Assembly (NCBI RefSeq): GCF_040783975.1
Contig: NZ_CP160631.1
Span: 3,348,001 to 3,412,000 of the forward strand
DNA from: Pantoea sp. Ep11b
Lineage (GTDB): Bacteria; Pseudomonadota; Gammaproteobacteria; Enterobacterales; Enterobacteriaceae
Direction of reading: 5' to 3'
Length of the DNA: 64,000 nt
Numbering within the stretch: position 1 is the first letter of the stretch; every line of letters starts with the position of its first letter. The position numbers and the translations under genes were made by a program. The notes beneath the pieces are model-generated. The model was not told the origin of the DNA. It did not search any database and worked only from the letters and a program-made list of their open reading frames with translations. Shown in pieces: positions 1 through 8,788 of this stretch.

Positions 1-1077
1 GTTCGCCTGGGTGCTGCCGCCATTTTTCATGTTTACGGCATCGTCCAGCTTATCGTTACGGTATTCACCGCCAAAGGTCAGGAACTGAGTATATTCGCCC
101 AGCGGGATAACCACTTTGCCGTCGAGTGAGTTGTTTTTTGACGTGATGGTTTCCGCGTTTTTATTTTCGATGTTCTCACCGTAGAAACGCAGTTCGGTAT
201 TTGCCCCGCCCCAGCGGCCCGTATGGCCGAGCGAGTAGTTTTCGCGTTCGAGACGGTTTTTATCCAGGGTGTCGGAATCCCGATCCTGACGATCCTTTCC
301 ATAGCCGAACGTGATCTCCTGATCCTTGTCCGGTGTCAGTGAGAATTCGACGTTGGCGTTACGTGAGGTCGAGCCTTCGATGCGCGGCTGACCCGTGCTG
401 CCGCTGGCGGAGCGGGCCTGATCTTTGTTGCGTTTACCCAGCGCGCCATAGACTTTCACGCCCAGTAGATCCTCCACCAGCGGCCCGCTGGTAAAGAAGC
501 TTCCGTTGCCGCTGTCGCCGCGATCGCGGTGCGCCTGAACGGTGGTGTCGGCGCTCAGCGTGCCGTGCCATTCCGTGCCCACTTTACGGGTGATGATGTT
601 GACCACACCGCCCAGCGCATCGGAACCATATAAGGAGGACATCGGCCCGCGCACCACTTCGATGCGTTCGATCGCGTCGGCCGGGATCCAGCTCAGATCA
701 AAGTCGTTGTGGCGGAAGACGGCGTTGCGGGAGTTGACGCGTTTGCCATCGATCAGGATCAGCGTATAGCTGCTGCCCAGCCCGCGAAGGCTGACCCCCT
801 GGCGGTTGTCACTTTCGTTGGTGATCTGCACGCCAGGCACATCCTTCAGCACCTCTTTAAGGTTCTGTACCGGTTTTTTCTGCAGATCGTCGCGGGTAAT
901 CACGCTGATACTGGCTGGCGCATCCTTCAGGTTCTGTTGGATCGCAGAGGCCGTCACCACCATCTGATCTTCACTGGCGTCAGCTTCGCGGACATCCTCC
1001 GCCATCACCGGCATCGCGGCGGCAATCAGTTGTGCGAGCAGCCCGGCTTTCACTGCCGGTGTCATTGAAATCTTCAC
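1..1077 (-). CDS. cirA: TonB-dependent catecholate siderophore receptor, CirA type (partial, C-terminus beyond left edge)
   Basis: Outer-membrane gated channel that imports ferric catecholates using TonB energy. About 359 N-terminal codons are present. The GTG start at 1077 follows a GGAGAG ribosome site and opens a signal peptide ending near [10 protein letters not shown]; an in-frame ATG at 1065 lacks a ribosome site. A plug domain follows, with [52 protein letters not shown] and GVVNIITRK, which is the CirA signature I recall from E. coli. The barrel then starts and is cut by the window edge. It lies 54 bp downstream of a periplasmic iron-chelate binding protein on the same strand and probably shares its Fur-controlled promoter. 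Family assignment is firm; the exact ligand is inferred. Confidence 0.9.
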   Translation of the reverse strand, partial: MKISMTPAVKAGLLAQLIAAAMPVMAEDVREADASEDQMVVTASAIQQNLKDAPASISVITRDDLQKKPVQNLKEVLKDVPGVQITNESDNRQGVSLRGLGSSYTLILIDGKRVNSRNAVFRHNDFDLSWIPADAIERIEVVRGPMSSLYGSDALGGVVNIITRKVGTEWHGTLSADTTVQAHRDRGDSGNGSFFTSGPLVEDLLGVKVYGALGKRNKDQARSASGSTGQPRIEGSTSRNANVEFSLTPDKDQEITFGYGKDRQDRDSDTLDKNRLERENYSLGHTGRWGGANTELRFYGENIENKNAETITSKNNSLDGKVVIPLGEYTQFLTFGGEYRNDKLDDAVNMKNGGSTQAN

Positions 1078-1131
1078 GCTTTTTCTCTCCGTGAGGTAAA
1101 AAGCCCCGGCAGCCCGGAGCCGCGTCCCTTT

Positions 1132-2283
1132 TTACTCTGTCCAGTAAGTGCCGGTCGGTTCGACGGCGAGGAACTGTTTATAAAGTTGTTTTTGTGTCTG
1201 CTGCGGATCGAGATCGGCAAACTTCTGCGGATAAAACGCTTTGGCGAAAACCTGAACGGCCAGCACGTTATAGGGGGAGTTGTAGTAGTTATGCCAGATG
1301 CCGAAACTGCGGCCCGCTTCCACCGCCTTCAGCGTGCTGATGCCTTTGCGCGCCAGCAGTGGCTTCAGGCTGGCGCTTGCCTGCGCTGGCGTGGTCTGCG
1401 CACCCAGCACTAAACCGGCAGGCTGCGGATCGCCCGCTTTCGGCGGTCTGGCTCCGCCGCTGACCAGATAGACATCCGGCTGCGCGTCGATGACCTTTTC
1501 CAGGTTCACCTGACCAAGCGGGCCCGGCAGCAGCGGCCTGGCGATATTCACTCCGCCCGCCAGATCGATAAAATCGCCCATGTTGCCCTTGCCGGCCGAG
1601 CGGCAGCACTCATCCGCCGTGGAGGCGCGCAGCTCGATAAAGACGGTGGGTTTATCCTGTTGTGGGATGGTCTGCGTGACGTCAGTAACGCGCCTGATGT
1701 TCTCCTGATAGAAGCGGATATAGTCCTGCGCCTGCTTCTCGCGGTTCAGCACCTTGCCCAGCAGTGCCATACTCGGCAGCGTATTTTTCAGCGGCGAGGT
1801 GCGGAAGTCGACAAATACCACCGGCACGCCCGCCTTCTGCAGTTGCTTAACCAGCTCACTTTCGCGGCCCGGCCCGTGACCCGACAACCCGAAAATCGCC
1901 AGTTGCGGATTCAGCTTCAGCACATTTTCCGGGCTGATGCTGTCGGCGCTGGTGGTGCCGATCAGCGGGATGTTGTCGATCTGTGGGAACTTCGCCCGGT
2001 ACGTGGCGTAGGTCTGCGGGTCCAGCTTGCGGAAATCGCCCTGCCAGCCGACGATGCGGTCAAAAGGTTTCTGCCCTTCCAGCAGCGAAAGCGCGAAGAA
2101 GAGCCGCCCTTCGCCGAGCACCACGCGCTGAACGTCATCCGGCACGGTGACGGTGCGCCCCGCCACATCGGTAACGGTAACCGCCTGAGCCGTGAAGCTG
2201 AGCAGGCCCAGCGTCAGTCCGGCTAATCCGGCAGCCAGCTGTCTGCCCAAAAACGCTCTGTCTGTTTTCTGATAAAGAGTCAT
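1132..2283 (-). CDS. Periplasmic iron-siderophore (FecB/BtuF-fold) ABC substrate-binding protein
   Basis: A 383-residue exported protein with a signal peptide ending near LLSFTAQA. The mature start TVTDVAGRTVTVPDDVQRVV is typical of the PF01497 periplasmic binding family, which carries ferric siderophores, haem or cobalamin between the outer-membrane receptor and an inner-membrane ABC importer. A Cys pair (DECCRSAG) lies mid-protein. The start is supported by a GGAAG ribosome site. It is the first gene of a two-gene unit with the CirA-type receptor, and a Fur box lies about 54 bp upstream. No permease or ATPase gene for it is adjacent, so it must use an importer encoded elsewhere or act alone. 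The ligand is unknown. Confidence 0.82.
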   Translation of the reverse strand: MTLYQKTDRAFLGRQLAAGLAGLTLGLLSFTAQAVTVTDVAGRTVTVPDDVQRVVLGEGRLFFALSLLEGQKPFDRIVGWQGDFRKLDPQTYATYRAKFPQIDNIPLIGTTSADSISPENVLKLNPQLAIFGLSGHGPGRESELVKQLQKAGVPVVFVDFRTSPLKNTLPSMALLGKVLNREKQAQDYIRFYQENIRRVTDVTQTIPQQDKPTVFIELRASTADECCRSAGKGNMGDFIDLAGGVNIARPLLPGPLGQVNLEKVIDAQPDVYLVSGGARPPKAGDPQPAGLVLGAQTTPAQASASLKPLLARKGISTLKAVEAGRSFGIWHNYYNSPYNVLAVQVFAKAFYPQKFADLDPQQTQKQLYKQFLAVEPTGTYWTE

Positions 2284-2336
2284 CTTCTTCCGATTCCTTT
2301 ACGTTTCCCTGAAGAGGTTCAAACAATAAAAGAAAC

Positions 2337-2349
2337 GATAACTATTATC
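2337..2349 (-). promoter_or_regulatory. Fur box upstream of siderophore uptake genes
   Basis: The minus strand reads GATAATAGTTATC, an imperfect 6-1-6 palindrome matching the core GATAAT-N-ATTATC at 11 of 12 positions. It lies 54 bp before the start of the binding-protein gene and is flanked by A/T-rich sequence that could hold promoter elements. Iron-loaded Fur would repress the two-gene uptake unit here. Confidence 0.75.
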
Positions 2350-2550
2350 AATTCGATTTACATTTGAATCGCCACGCGATCTCCCCTGCCCGGCTTCCCT
2401 GTATCGTCGTCTGCTGACTGAAGACGTGAAAGCGTGAGCTAAAACGGTCAAACCCACACAAACGGTCATAAACAGTCATGCTGTCACCGCAATAGCGGTG
2501 TAGTCTGTCTGTCCGGTATTTTATTTTCACCGGCCCGCAGAGCGAAAATA

Positions 2551-2566
2551 CGTGAGTCAAATCACC
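2551..2566 (+). promoter_or_regulatory. Candidate CRP site upstream of the sugar operon
   Basis: CGTGA-GTCAAA-TCACC matches the CRP half-sites TGTGA-N6-TCACA at 8 of 10 positions. It lies 150 bp before the DeoR-type regulator in a 430 bp intergenic region that also serves the divergent siderophore genes. cAMP-CRP control would suit a carbohydrate uptake operon. Assignment is by consensus only. Confidence 0.45.
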
Positions 2567-2570
2567 TTTA

Positions 2571-2598
2571 CATGCAATTAATCGCATGGCTTTGCATG
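2571..2598 (+). promoter_or_regulatory. CATGC/GCATG repeats, possible operator of the DeoR-type regulator
   Basis: CATGC-N8-GCATG (2571-2588) is a perfect interrupted palindrome, followed by a further GCATG at 2594-2598. It sits between the candidate CRP site and the regulator gene, where an autoregulatory operator would be expected. DeoR-family operators are variable, so this is only a positional candidate. I see no gene in the rest of 2350-2715. Confidence 0.3.
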
Positions 2599-2715
2599 AT
2601 TTATTTTGACTTCATCACTTAATACAGGGCGTCGCTATTTGCCCGCGTGGACTCCTGCCCAGTCCACATTTTCCCGTACTCGCTTCCAGTAATTTATCTC
2701 CATCGGAGGAAATGT

Positions 2716-3546
2716 ATGTTGCCGATTGAAAGACAGCAGAGAATTATTAATGAGATTAATATTAATGGCCGGGTAATTGTCTCAGAACTGGTCACGCTGT
2801 GTCAGGTTTCACAGGAAACCATTCGCCGGGATTTAAGCCAGCTCGAAAAGCGCGGTTTATTACAGCGCAGCCACGGCGGTGCGGTATTGATAAAAAAACA
2901 GAGCACCGGCACGGCGGGAAATAACAGGATCGCTAAAGAGAATGAATTATCATTCCGTCAGCGCATTAATGAGCACGCTGATGAAAAAATGATCATCGCC
3001 AAGCGTGCGCTCGACTTTATCAGCCCCGGTGACTGTATCCTGCTGGACAGCAGTACCACCTGCTGGTATCTGGCGCGACAGCTGCCGGACATTGAGTTAA
3101 CGGTATTAACCAATTCGCTGCGCATCGTGCAGACGCTGGCGGCGCGCGGCAGTATCCGTACCATCTGCCTGGGTGGGGAATATTCCGATCGCGATGAAGA
3201 TTTTCACGGCGTGGTGGCCGAACAGCCGCTGCGCGAATTTCAGATTAATAAAATCTTTTTTTCCTGTAGCAGTCTGGGCAACGACGGATATTTACGCGAA
3301 GGCAATGAGAATAATGCGCACCTGAAACAACAGATGCTGCTGGCCGCAGAAAGAAAACATCTTTTAATGGATGGCAGTAAATTTCTGCGCCCCTCTTTTG
3401 CCCGTATCTGTCACTACCGCGATGTCGATTTTCTTATTACCGACCAATTAAAAGATAAAGAGCTTGAACAGGAACTGGCATGGAATGGTGTCAACGTCAT
3501 TGTCTGTTCTCAGCGTTATCAATCCATGCAGCTAATTAAAAATTAA
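2716..3546 (+). CDS. DeoR/GlpR-family transcriptional regulator of the adjacent sugar operon
   Basis: A 276-residue DeoR-family repressor. The N-terminal winged helix (about residues 1-57) contains SQETIRRDLSQLEKRGLLQR and SHGGAVL, the classic family signature. The C-terminal DeoRC domain carries the phosphosugar-binding pattern LLDSSTTCWYLARQL. The ATG at 2716 is chosen because GGAGGA at 2705-2710 precedes it; upstream in-frame codons lack a ribosome site. It is 12 bp from the ABC binding-protein gene in the same direction, so it probably senses a phosphorylated sugar made by this pathway. E. coli als is instead controlled by AlsR of the RpiR family, so the regulator type differs. Confidence 0.88.
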   Translation: MLPIERQQRIINEININGRVIVSELVTLCQVSQETIRRDLSQLEKRGLLQRSHGGAVLIKKQSTGTAGNNRIAKENELSFRQRINEHADEKMIIAKRALDFISPGDCILLDSSTTCWYLARQLPDIELTVLTNSLRIVQTLAARGSIRTICLGGEYSDRDEDFHGVVAEQPLREFQINKIFFSCSSLGNDGYLREGNENNAHLKQQMLLAAERKHLLMDGSKFLRPSFARICHYRDVDFLITDQLKDKELEQELAWNGVNVIVCSQRYQSMQLIKN

Positions 3547-3558
3547 CCAGGAGTCTGT

Positions 3559-4542
3559 ATGAAAAAACATCTTATTGCCTGCTCTCTGCTTGCCCTGTTT
3601 GCCGCCACCGGTGCGCAGGCCGCTGATAAATTACGTATGGGGATCGTGGTCAAAATAGGCGGTATTCCCTGGTTTAATGCCATGGAAACGGGCATCAAAA
3701 GCGAAGCCGCCAAACGCGGTATTGATGCGTGGATGGTCGGGCCGACCGCCGCTGACCCGGCGCTTCAGGTGCGCGCCATTGAAGATCTGATCGCGCAGAA
3801 GGTCGATATCATCGGCGTCGTGCCCAACGATCCGAAAGTGCTGGAGCCGGTGCTGAAACGGGCGCGTGACGCCGGTATCGAAGTGATTACGCATGAGTCC
3901 CCCGGCCAGCAGGGCGCCAACTGGGACTTCGAACTGGTCGATGCGACCACCCACGGCATCAACCACATGAAAGCCCTGGCGAACTGCATGCACGACGAAG
4001 GCAAATATGCCATGTATGTCGGCAGCCTGACGGTGCCGCTGCATCAGCAGTGGACCGACGCCGCGCTCACTTATCAGAAAGCGCACTATCCCAAAATGCA
4101 GCTGGTCACCGACAAATTTGGCGTCGGCGAATCGCTGGATGACTCCATCCGTACCACCAATGAGCTGATGTCCAAATACCCGGATCTGAAAGGTATCCTG
4201 GCGTTTGGCTCACAGGGACCTATCGGCGCGGGTCGTGCGGTTATGAACCGGAAAAAAATCGACCAGGTCTGCGTCATTGGCTCCTTCAGTCCGGGCCAGG
4301 GTGCCTCGCTGGTGCAGCGTAACGCCATTAAGGGCGGCTACATCTGGAATCCGCAGACCGCTGGCGAAGTCTTTGTCCGCATCGCCGACATGATGCAGAA
4401 GAAAGAGCCAATCACCGACGGCATGACGATTGAGGGGCTGGGCAAAGTCAAAGTGGATGAAGCCACCCACACCATTCTGGGCAACAGCACCGAAAGTCTG
4501 GACAAAGACAACCTGCCAAAACTGGTCAAAATGGGGCTCTGA
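3559..4542 (+). CDS. Sugar ABC transporter periplasmic binding protein (Peripla_BP_4 type)
   Basis: A 327-residue exported sugar-binding protein with a signal peptide ending LFAATGAQA. The mature protein has the two-lobe periplasmic binding fold seen in the ribose, rhamnose and AI-2 binders: IGGIPWFNAMETGIKSEAAK near the start, DLIAQKVDIIGVVPNDPKVL, and GILAFGSQGPIGAGRAV in the second lobe. The RBS AGGAG precedes the ATG. It is the first transporter gene, 1 bp before the ATPase. It looks closer to RhaS/LsrB-like binders than to E. coli AlsB, so the ligand is uncertain although the downstream enzymes suggest a ketohexose or aldohexose such as allulose or allose. Confidence 0.85.
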   Translation: MKKHLIACSLLALFAATGAQAADKLRMGIVVKIGGIPWFNAMETGIKSEAAKRGIDAWMVGPTAADPALQVRAIEDLIAQKVDIIGVVPNDPKVLEPVLKRARDAGIEVITHESPGQQGANWDFELVDATTHGINHMKALANCMHDEGKYAMYVGSLTVPLHQQWTDAALTYQKAHYPKMQLVTDKFGVGESLDDSIRTTNELMSKYPDLKGILAFGSQGPIGAGRAVMNRKKIDQVCVIGSFSPGQGASLVQRNAIKGGYIWNPQTAGEVFVRIADMMQKKEPITDGMTIEGLGKVKVDEATHTILGNSTESLDKDNLPKLVKMGL

Positions 4543-4543
4543 T

Positions 4544-6049
4544 ATGCAAGAGGTCATTCCACAGACGCTGATTGCGCTCGAGAATCTGTCGAAAACATTT
4601 GGTGGTAACCGCGCGCTGAGCGATATCTCCCTGACCCTGCTGGCAGGTGAAGTGCACTGTCTCGCTGGTACCAACGGCTGTGGCAAGAGCACTCTGATCA
4701 AAGTTATCTCCGGGGTACACGCCCCGGACAGCGGCAGCCGCATCACGCTGGGCGACGGCCCGACGCTGCCGCGCCTCACCACCCGGCAGGCGCGCGACTT
4801 CGGTATCCAGGTGATCTATCAGGATCTGTCGCTGTTCCCTAACCTCAGCGTGGCAGAGAACATCGCCTTTGAGCATAACCTCAACGGCCTGCTGCGCTGG
4901 CACCACCGCGCCCGTTTGCGGGAGAGCGCGCGCAATATCATTACCGAACTGAAGTTCGATCTCGATCTGGATGAAAAGGTCGCTGCGCTCTCTATCGCGC
5001 AGCGTCAGCAGGTGGCGATCTGCCGGGCGCTGGTCGCCGATGCGCGGCTGGTGATCATGGATGAGCCGACCGCCTCGCTGACCCGCACCGAGGTCAATCA
5101 GCTGCTGCGTACCGTGCGCTACCTGAAGGACAAAAATATCTGCGTGGTATTTGTCAGCCACCGGCTGGATGAGGTTCTGGAGATCTCCGACCGCGTCACG
5201 GTGATCCGCGACGGGCGCAAAATGGGCTGCTGGCCTGCGCGGGAGATGACGCCGCACCATCTGACGGAGCTGATGACCGGCCTGAAGCTCGACTACCAGC
5301 TCAAAGCCCCGACGCGCAACGGCGATCGCGCCATTCTGGAGATCGAGTCGTTAACCCGCGCCGGGCAGTATCACGACGTTAATTTTAAACTCTATGAAGG
5401 CGAAGTACTGGGGCTGTGCGGCCTGCTCGGCTCCGGTCGCACGGAGCTGGCGCTGTCGCTGTTCGGCATGACCCGTCCCGACAGCGGTAAGATCTGGCTC
5501 GACAGCAAGCCGGTGCGCTTTCGCGGCCATGAGGATGCGATCAAGGCGGGCATCGGCTACGTCTCCGAAGATCGGCTGACGCTGGGCCTGGTGCAGCAGC
5601 AGTCGGTGGCGGACAACATGGTGCTGCCGATCCTCGACAAGCTGCAGAACCGTTTTCACCTGATTGATGAGTATCGCAAAAACAAGCTGATCCTGCAGTG
5701 GATCCAGCAGCTTGGCGTGCGGGTCGCCGATCCCAATCTTGCCATCTCCACTCTCTCCGGCGGCAACCAGCAGAAAATTGTGCTGGCGAAATGGGTGCTG
5801 ACCCAGCCGCGCATTCTGATCCTGGATTCCCCCACCGTCGGCGTCGACGTGGGTGCCAAGGCCAGCATCTACCAGCTGATCCACGAGCTGGCAAAAGAGG
5901 GGCTGTCGATCATCCTGATCTCCGATGAGGTGCCGGAGGTCTGGTACAACTGCGACCGGATCCTGCACTTCCGCGATGGCACGATCCATGCCGAATACCA
6001 ACCCGATAGCGTCGAACAGCAGCAGCTGGCGGAGGTAATCAATGCCTGA
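4544..6049 (+). CDS. Sugar ABC transporter ATP-binding protein with two ATPase domains (RbsA/AlsA type)
   Basis: A 501-residue cytoplasmic ATPase with duplicated nucleotide-binding domains, the layout of RbsA, MglA and AlsA. Domain 1 has Walker A GTNGCGKST (about residues 42-50), signature LSIAQRQQV and Walker B LVIMDEPTASL. Domain 2 has a degenerate Walker A (GLLGSGRTE), signature LSGGNQQKI and Walker B-like ILILDSPTVGVD. Degenerate ATP sites in the second half are usual in this family. The ATG at 4544 directly follows the stop of the binding-protein gene, indicating translational coupling. The 3' end overlaps the next permease by 8 bp. Together with the two permeases it would form the import complex. 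Confidence 0.9.
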   Translation: MQEVIPQTLIALENLSKTFGGNRALSDISLTLLAGEVHCLAGTNGCGKSTLIKVISGVHAPDSGSRITLGDGPTLPRLTTRQARDFGIQVIYQDLSLFPNLSVAENIAFEHNLNGLLRWHHRARLRESARNIITELKFDLDLDEKVAALSIAQRQQVAICRALVADARLVIMDEPTASLTRTEVNQLLRTVRYLKDKNICVVFVSHRLDEVLEISDRVTVIRDGRKMGCWPAREMTPHHLTELMTGLKLDYQLKAPTRNGDRAILEIESLTRAGQYHDVNFKLYEGEVLGLCGLLGSGRTELALSLFGMTRPDSGKIWLDSKPVRFRGHEDAIKAGIGYVSEDRLTLGLVQQQSVADNMVLPILDKLQNRFHLIDEYRKNKLILQWIQQLGVRVADPNLAISTLSGGNQQKIVLAKWVLTQPRILILDSPTVGVDVGAKASIYQLIHELAKEGLSIILISDEVPEVWYNCDRILHFRDGTIHAEYQPDSVEQQQLAEVINA

Positions 6050-7031
6050 CTTTTCCCGTTTCCGTCCGCACTCCAGTCAGGGCTGGCTCGCCTGGGTGCT
6101 GCTGGCGTTCATTCTGTTTTTCTCGATCGCCAGCGATCAGTTTCTCACCATGCAGAATCTGCTGGATCTGGCGGAGAGCTACGCCGTCACCGGCATCTTC
6201 GCGCTGGGCCTGTTTGTGGTGCTGGTCACCGGCGGGATCGATATCTCGTTTGCGGCCGTCGCCTCGGTGGTGCAGTACCTGCTGGCGTCGCTGTTTGTGC
6301 AGTTCCAGTTCGACAGTGCGCTGCTCAGCATTCTGCTGGCCGTGATGTGCGGCACGCTGTTCGGCGTGATCAACGCGCTGCTGATCACCACGCTGCGGGT
6401 GGTCTCGATCATCATCACCATCAGCATGCAGTCGCTGCTGTTCGGGCTGCTGATGTGGGTCACCGGCGGCCGCAGCCTCTACTCGCTGCCGGAGTGGTGG
6501 ATCACGCTGCGCAACGTGCTGCCGTTCAGCTGGCAGGGTGAGAGCTTCCAGGTCGGACTGCCGCTGGTCACCATGCTGCTGATCGCCGCGATCACCGCCC
6601 TGCTGCTGAACAAAACCAATCTCGGACGCCAGCTCTACGCCGTCGGAGGCGATGCGGAGTCGGCCCGTCGTATCGGTATCCGCGTCGGTCTGATTCATGT
6701 GTTCGCCTACGGCTGGCTGGGCGCGATGGCGGCCATCGGCGGGCTGGTGCAGGTTTATCGCATGGGCGAGGTGGTGCCCAATGCGCTGGTTGGCGGCGAA
6801 CTGGACGTGCTGGCCGCCACGGTGCTGGGCGGTGCCAGCCTGATGGGTGGCAAAGGCACGGTAAGCGGCACGCTGATGGGGGTCTTCCTGATCGCCATCC
6901 TGAAGAACGGCCTCAACCTGGTCGGCGTCTCGAACTACTTCATGAACATTGTGGTCGGCGGCGTCATCATGATTGCGATCGCCGTGACCCACTACAAAAA
7001 ACGCAAAGAAACTGATGTCAGTTTCGTGTGA
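6042..7031 (+). CDS. Sugar ABC transporter permease 1 (RbsC/AraH family)
   Basis: A 329-residue inner-membrane protein with many hydrophobic helices and the BPD_transp_2 features of ribose-type permeases: LFVVLVTGGIDISFAAVASV after the second helix, and a GGASLMGGKGTVSGTLMG loop near residues 265-290. The ATG overlaps the ATPase stop by 8 bp and has a GGAGG ribosome site at 6031-6035. It is followed after 12 bp by a second, different permease of the same family. The two probably form a heterodimeric pore, unlike the single AlsC of E. coli. Confidence 0.88.
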   Translation: MPDFSRFRPHSSQGWLAWVLLAFILFFSIASDQFLTMQNLLDLAESYAVTGIFALGLFVVLVTGGIDISFAAVASVVQYLLASLFVQFQFDSALLSILLAVMCGTLFGVINALLITTLRVVSIIITISMQSLLFGLLMWVTGGRSLYSLPEWWITLRNVLPFSWQGESFQVGLPLVTMLLIAAITALLLNKTNLGRQLYAVGGDAESARRIGIRVGLIHVFAYGWLGAMAAIGGLVQVYRMGEVVPNALVGGELDVLAATVLGGASLMGGKGTVSGTLMGVFLIAILKNGLNLVGVSNYFMNIVVGGVIMIAIAVTHYKKRKETDVSFV

Positions 7032-7043
7032 CCGAGGGCACTG

Positions 7044-8096
7044 ATGATGAAATCACTGACTGCACTGCGACCCGACGGAACCAACATCGGCCTGATGCTG
7101 CTGATCGCGCTGGCACTGGCCACCTTCACGGTGATGCTGCCGGGTCGCTTCCTGACCGACTCCACCTTTATGAGTATGGCGTTTCAGCTGCCGGAACTCG
7201 GTTTACTGACGCTGGCGATGTTTATCGCCATCCTCAGCGGCGGCCTGAACCTCGCGATTATCGCGACCGCGAACCTCACGGCGCTGTTTATCGCCTGGAC
7301 GCTGATGAGCGCCCTGCCCACCGGTGCCGGAATGGCGCTGCAGCTGCTGTGGCTGTTTATCGCTATCGTGGGGGCCATGCTGATCGCAGCCGCCATCGGC
7401 GTGGTAACGGGGCTGATGGTGACGCGGATCGGCGCACACCCGATTCTGGTGACGCTGGCGACGATGATGACGCTGAACGGCATCGGGATCTGGCTGACCC
7501 ACGGCGCGGCCGTCAGCGGTATGCCGCCGGTGGTGCAGGCACTGGGCGCCGACACGCTGCTGGGTATGCCGCTGCCGCTCTGGGTGTTCCTGGTCGCCGC
7601 CGCGCTGCTGGCGCTGTTCCTGGGTAAAACCCGCGCCGGTAAATGTATCTATATGGGCGGCAGCAACATCAACGCCACCTGGTTCAGCGGGATCAATACC
7701 CATCGCATGGTGATGCTGGTCTATGTGATCTCCAGCCTGCTCTGCGTACTGGCCGGGCTGATCATGATGGCGCGCTTCAACTCCGCCCGCATGGGCTACG
7801 GCGACGCCTATCTGCTGCTGACGGTGCTGGCGATTATTCTCGGCGGCACCGACCCCAATGGCGGTTTCGGCCGTGTGACCGGCGTGGTGCTGGCGCTGAT
7901 CGCGCTGCAGGTGCTCTCCACCGGTTTCAATCTGATGAACATCAGCCAGCACGTCAGCCTGGCCATGTGGGGCGCGGTGCTGATTGTGGTTCTCGCCTTT
8001 AAACAATTCAAAACCCGATTCAACGAACACCGTGCCGTAAAGCTCAGCAGGCTGGCCGCGGTGCTTAATCCTCTGACTGAAAAGAAGGAAGTATGA
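7044..8096 (+). CDS. Sugar ABC transporter permease 2 (RbsC/AraH family)
   Basis: A 350-residue inner-membrane permease of the same BPD_transp_2 family as its upstream neighbour but clearly diverged. It has the equivalent FIAILSGGLNLAIIATANLT segment and the loop ILGGTDPNGGFGRVTGVVLA near the C-terminal end. A second ATG lies one codon in (7047), so the exact start is open. Its stop overlaps the epimerase start by 4 bp (ATGA). Two permease genes are common in AI-2/Lsr-type and rhamnose-type importers, consistent with the character of the binding protein. Confidence 0.88.
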   Translation: MMKSLTALRPDGTNIGLMLLIALALATFTVMLPGRFLTDSTFMSMAFQLPELGLLTLAMFIAILSGGLNLAIIATANLTALFIAWTLMSALPTGAGMALQLLWLFIAIVGAMLIAAAIGVVTGLMVTRIGAHPILVTLATMMTLNGIGIWLTHGAAVSGMPPVVQALGADTLLGMPLPLWVFLVAAALLALFLGKTRAGKCIYMGGSNINATWFSGINTHRMVMLVYVISSLLCVLAGLIMMARFNSARMGYGDAYLLLTVLAIILGGTDPNGGFGRVTGVVLALIALQVLSTGFNLMNISQHVSLAMWGAVLIVVLAFKQFKTRFNEHRAVKLSRLAAVLNPLTEKKEV

Positions 8097-8788
8097 TGCG
8101 TACTCAAATCTCCCCGTCACTGATGTGTATGAACCTGATGGAGATCAAGCACCAGCTGCAGGTTCTCGACTCGCGCGCTGACTTTCTTCATGTGGATATC
8201 ATGGATGGTCACTACGTTAAGAACATTACGCTCTCCCCCTTCTTTATTGAGCAGATCCGTCCCTTTACCCGCGTGGCGATCGACGTGCATCTGATGGTGG
8301 AAGAGCCCACCGATTTTATTGAGGCGGTTGCCAGGGCGGGCGCGGACTATATCTGTCCACACGCGGAGACCATCAACCGCGATGCGTTCCGCGTCATCAA
8401 CCTGATCCGCAGCTTCGGTAAAAAGGTGGGCGTGGTGCTGAATCCGGCGACGCCGGTGTCCTACATCCAGCACTATATCCATCTGCTGGATAAGATCACC
8501 GTGATGACGGTCGATCCCGGCTATGCCGGCCAGCCCTTTATCCCGGAGATGGTGGAGAAGGTGCGGGAGCTGAAAGCCCTGAAAGAGCAGCACGGCTATC
8601 ACTATCTGATCGAGATCGACGGTTCCTGCAATACCCGCACCTATCACCAGCTGCTCGGCGCGGGCGCGGAAGTGCTGATTGTCGGCACCTCCGGCCTGTT
8701 CAATATTCATGAGGATTTGGCCACCGCGTGGGAGATGATGCGCGACAGCATTGATGAGGCCCAGGGGCTGACGAAGGTGTCCGCATGA
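8093..8788 (+). CDS. alsE: D-allulose-6-phosphate 3-epimerase-like protein (AlsE/ribulose-phosphate 3-epimerase family)
   Basis: A 231-residue TIM-barrel epimerase. AlsE converts D-allulose 6-phosphate to D-fructose 6-phosphate. It starts ISPSLMCMNLMEIKHQLQVL, very near the E. coli AlsE start, and keeps the metal-ligand segments LHVDIMDGHYVKN (His and Asp), DVHLMVEEP (His) and EIDGSCN (Asp), plus ITVMTVDPGYAGQPFIPEM and the phosphate-binding IVGTSGLFN. The start overlaps the permease stop and the end overlaps the kinase start by 4 bp. AlsE is the best match in my memory, but ribulose-phosphate epimerases share the fold, so the true sugar phosphate could differ. Confidence 0.82.
   Translation: MMRTQISPSLMCMNLMEIKHQLQVLDSRADFLHVDIMDGHYVKNITLSPFFIEQIRPFTRVAIDVHLMVEEPTDFIEAVARAGADYICPHAETINRDAFRVINLIRSFGKKVGVVLNPATPVSYIQHYIHLLDKITVMTVDPGYAGQPFIPEMVEKVRELKALKEQHGYHYLIEIDGSCNTRTYHQLLGAGAEVLIVGTSGLFNIHEDLATAWEMMRDSIDEAQGLTKVSA

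Noticed and set aside
2348..2587. 79-codon minus-strand frame in the regulatory gap before the DeoR gene
   Set aside because: No recognisable protein features, and it covers the Fur and candidate CRP sites.
6039..8120. Long His/Gln-rich open frames antisense to the two sugar permeases
   Set aside because: Low-complexity composition mirrors leucine- and alanine-rich membrane-protein codons; not real genes.
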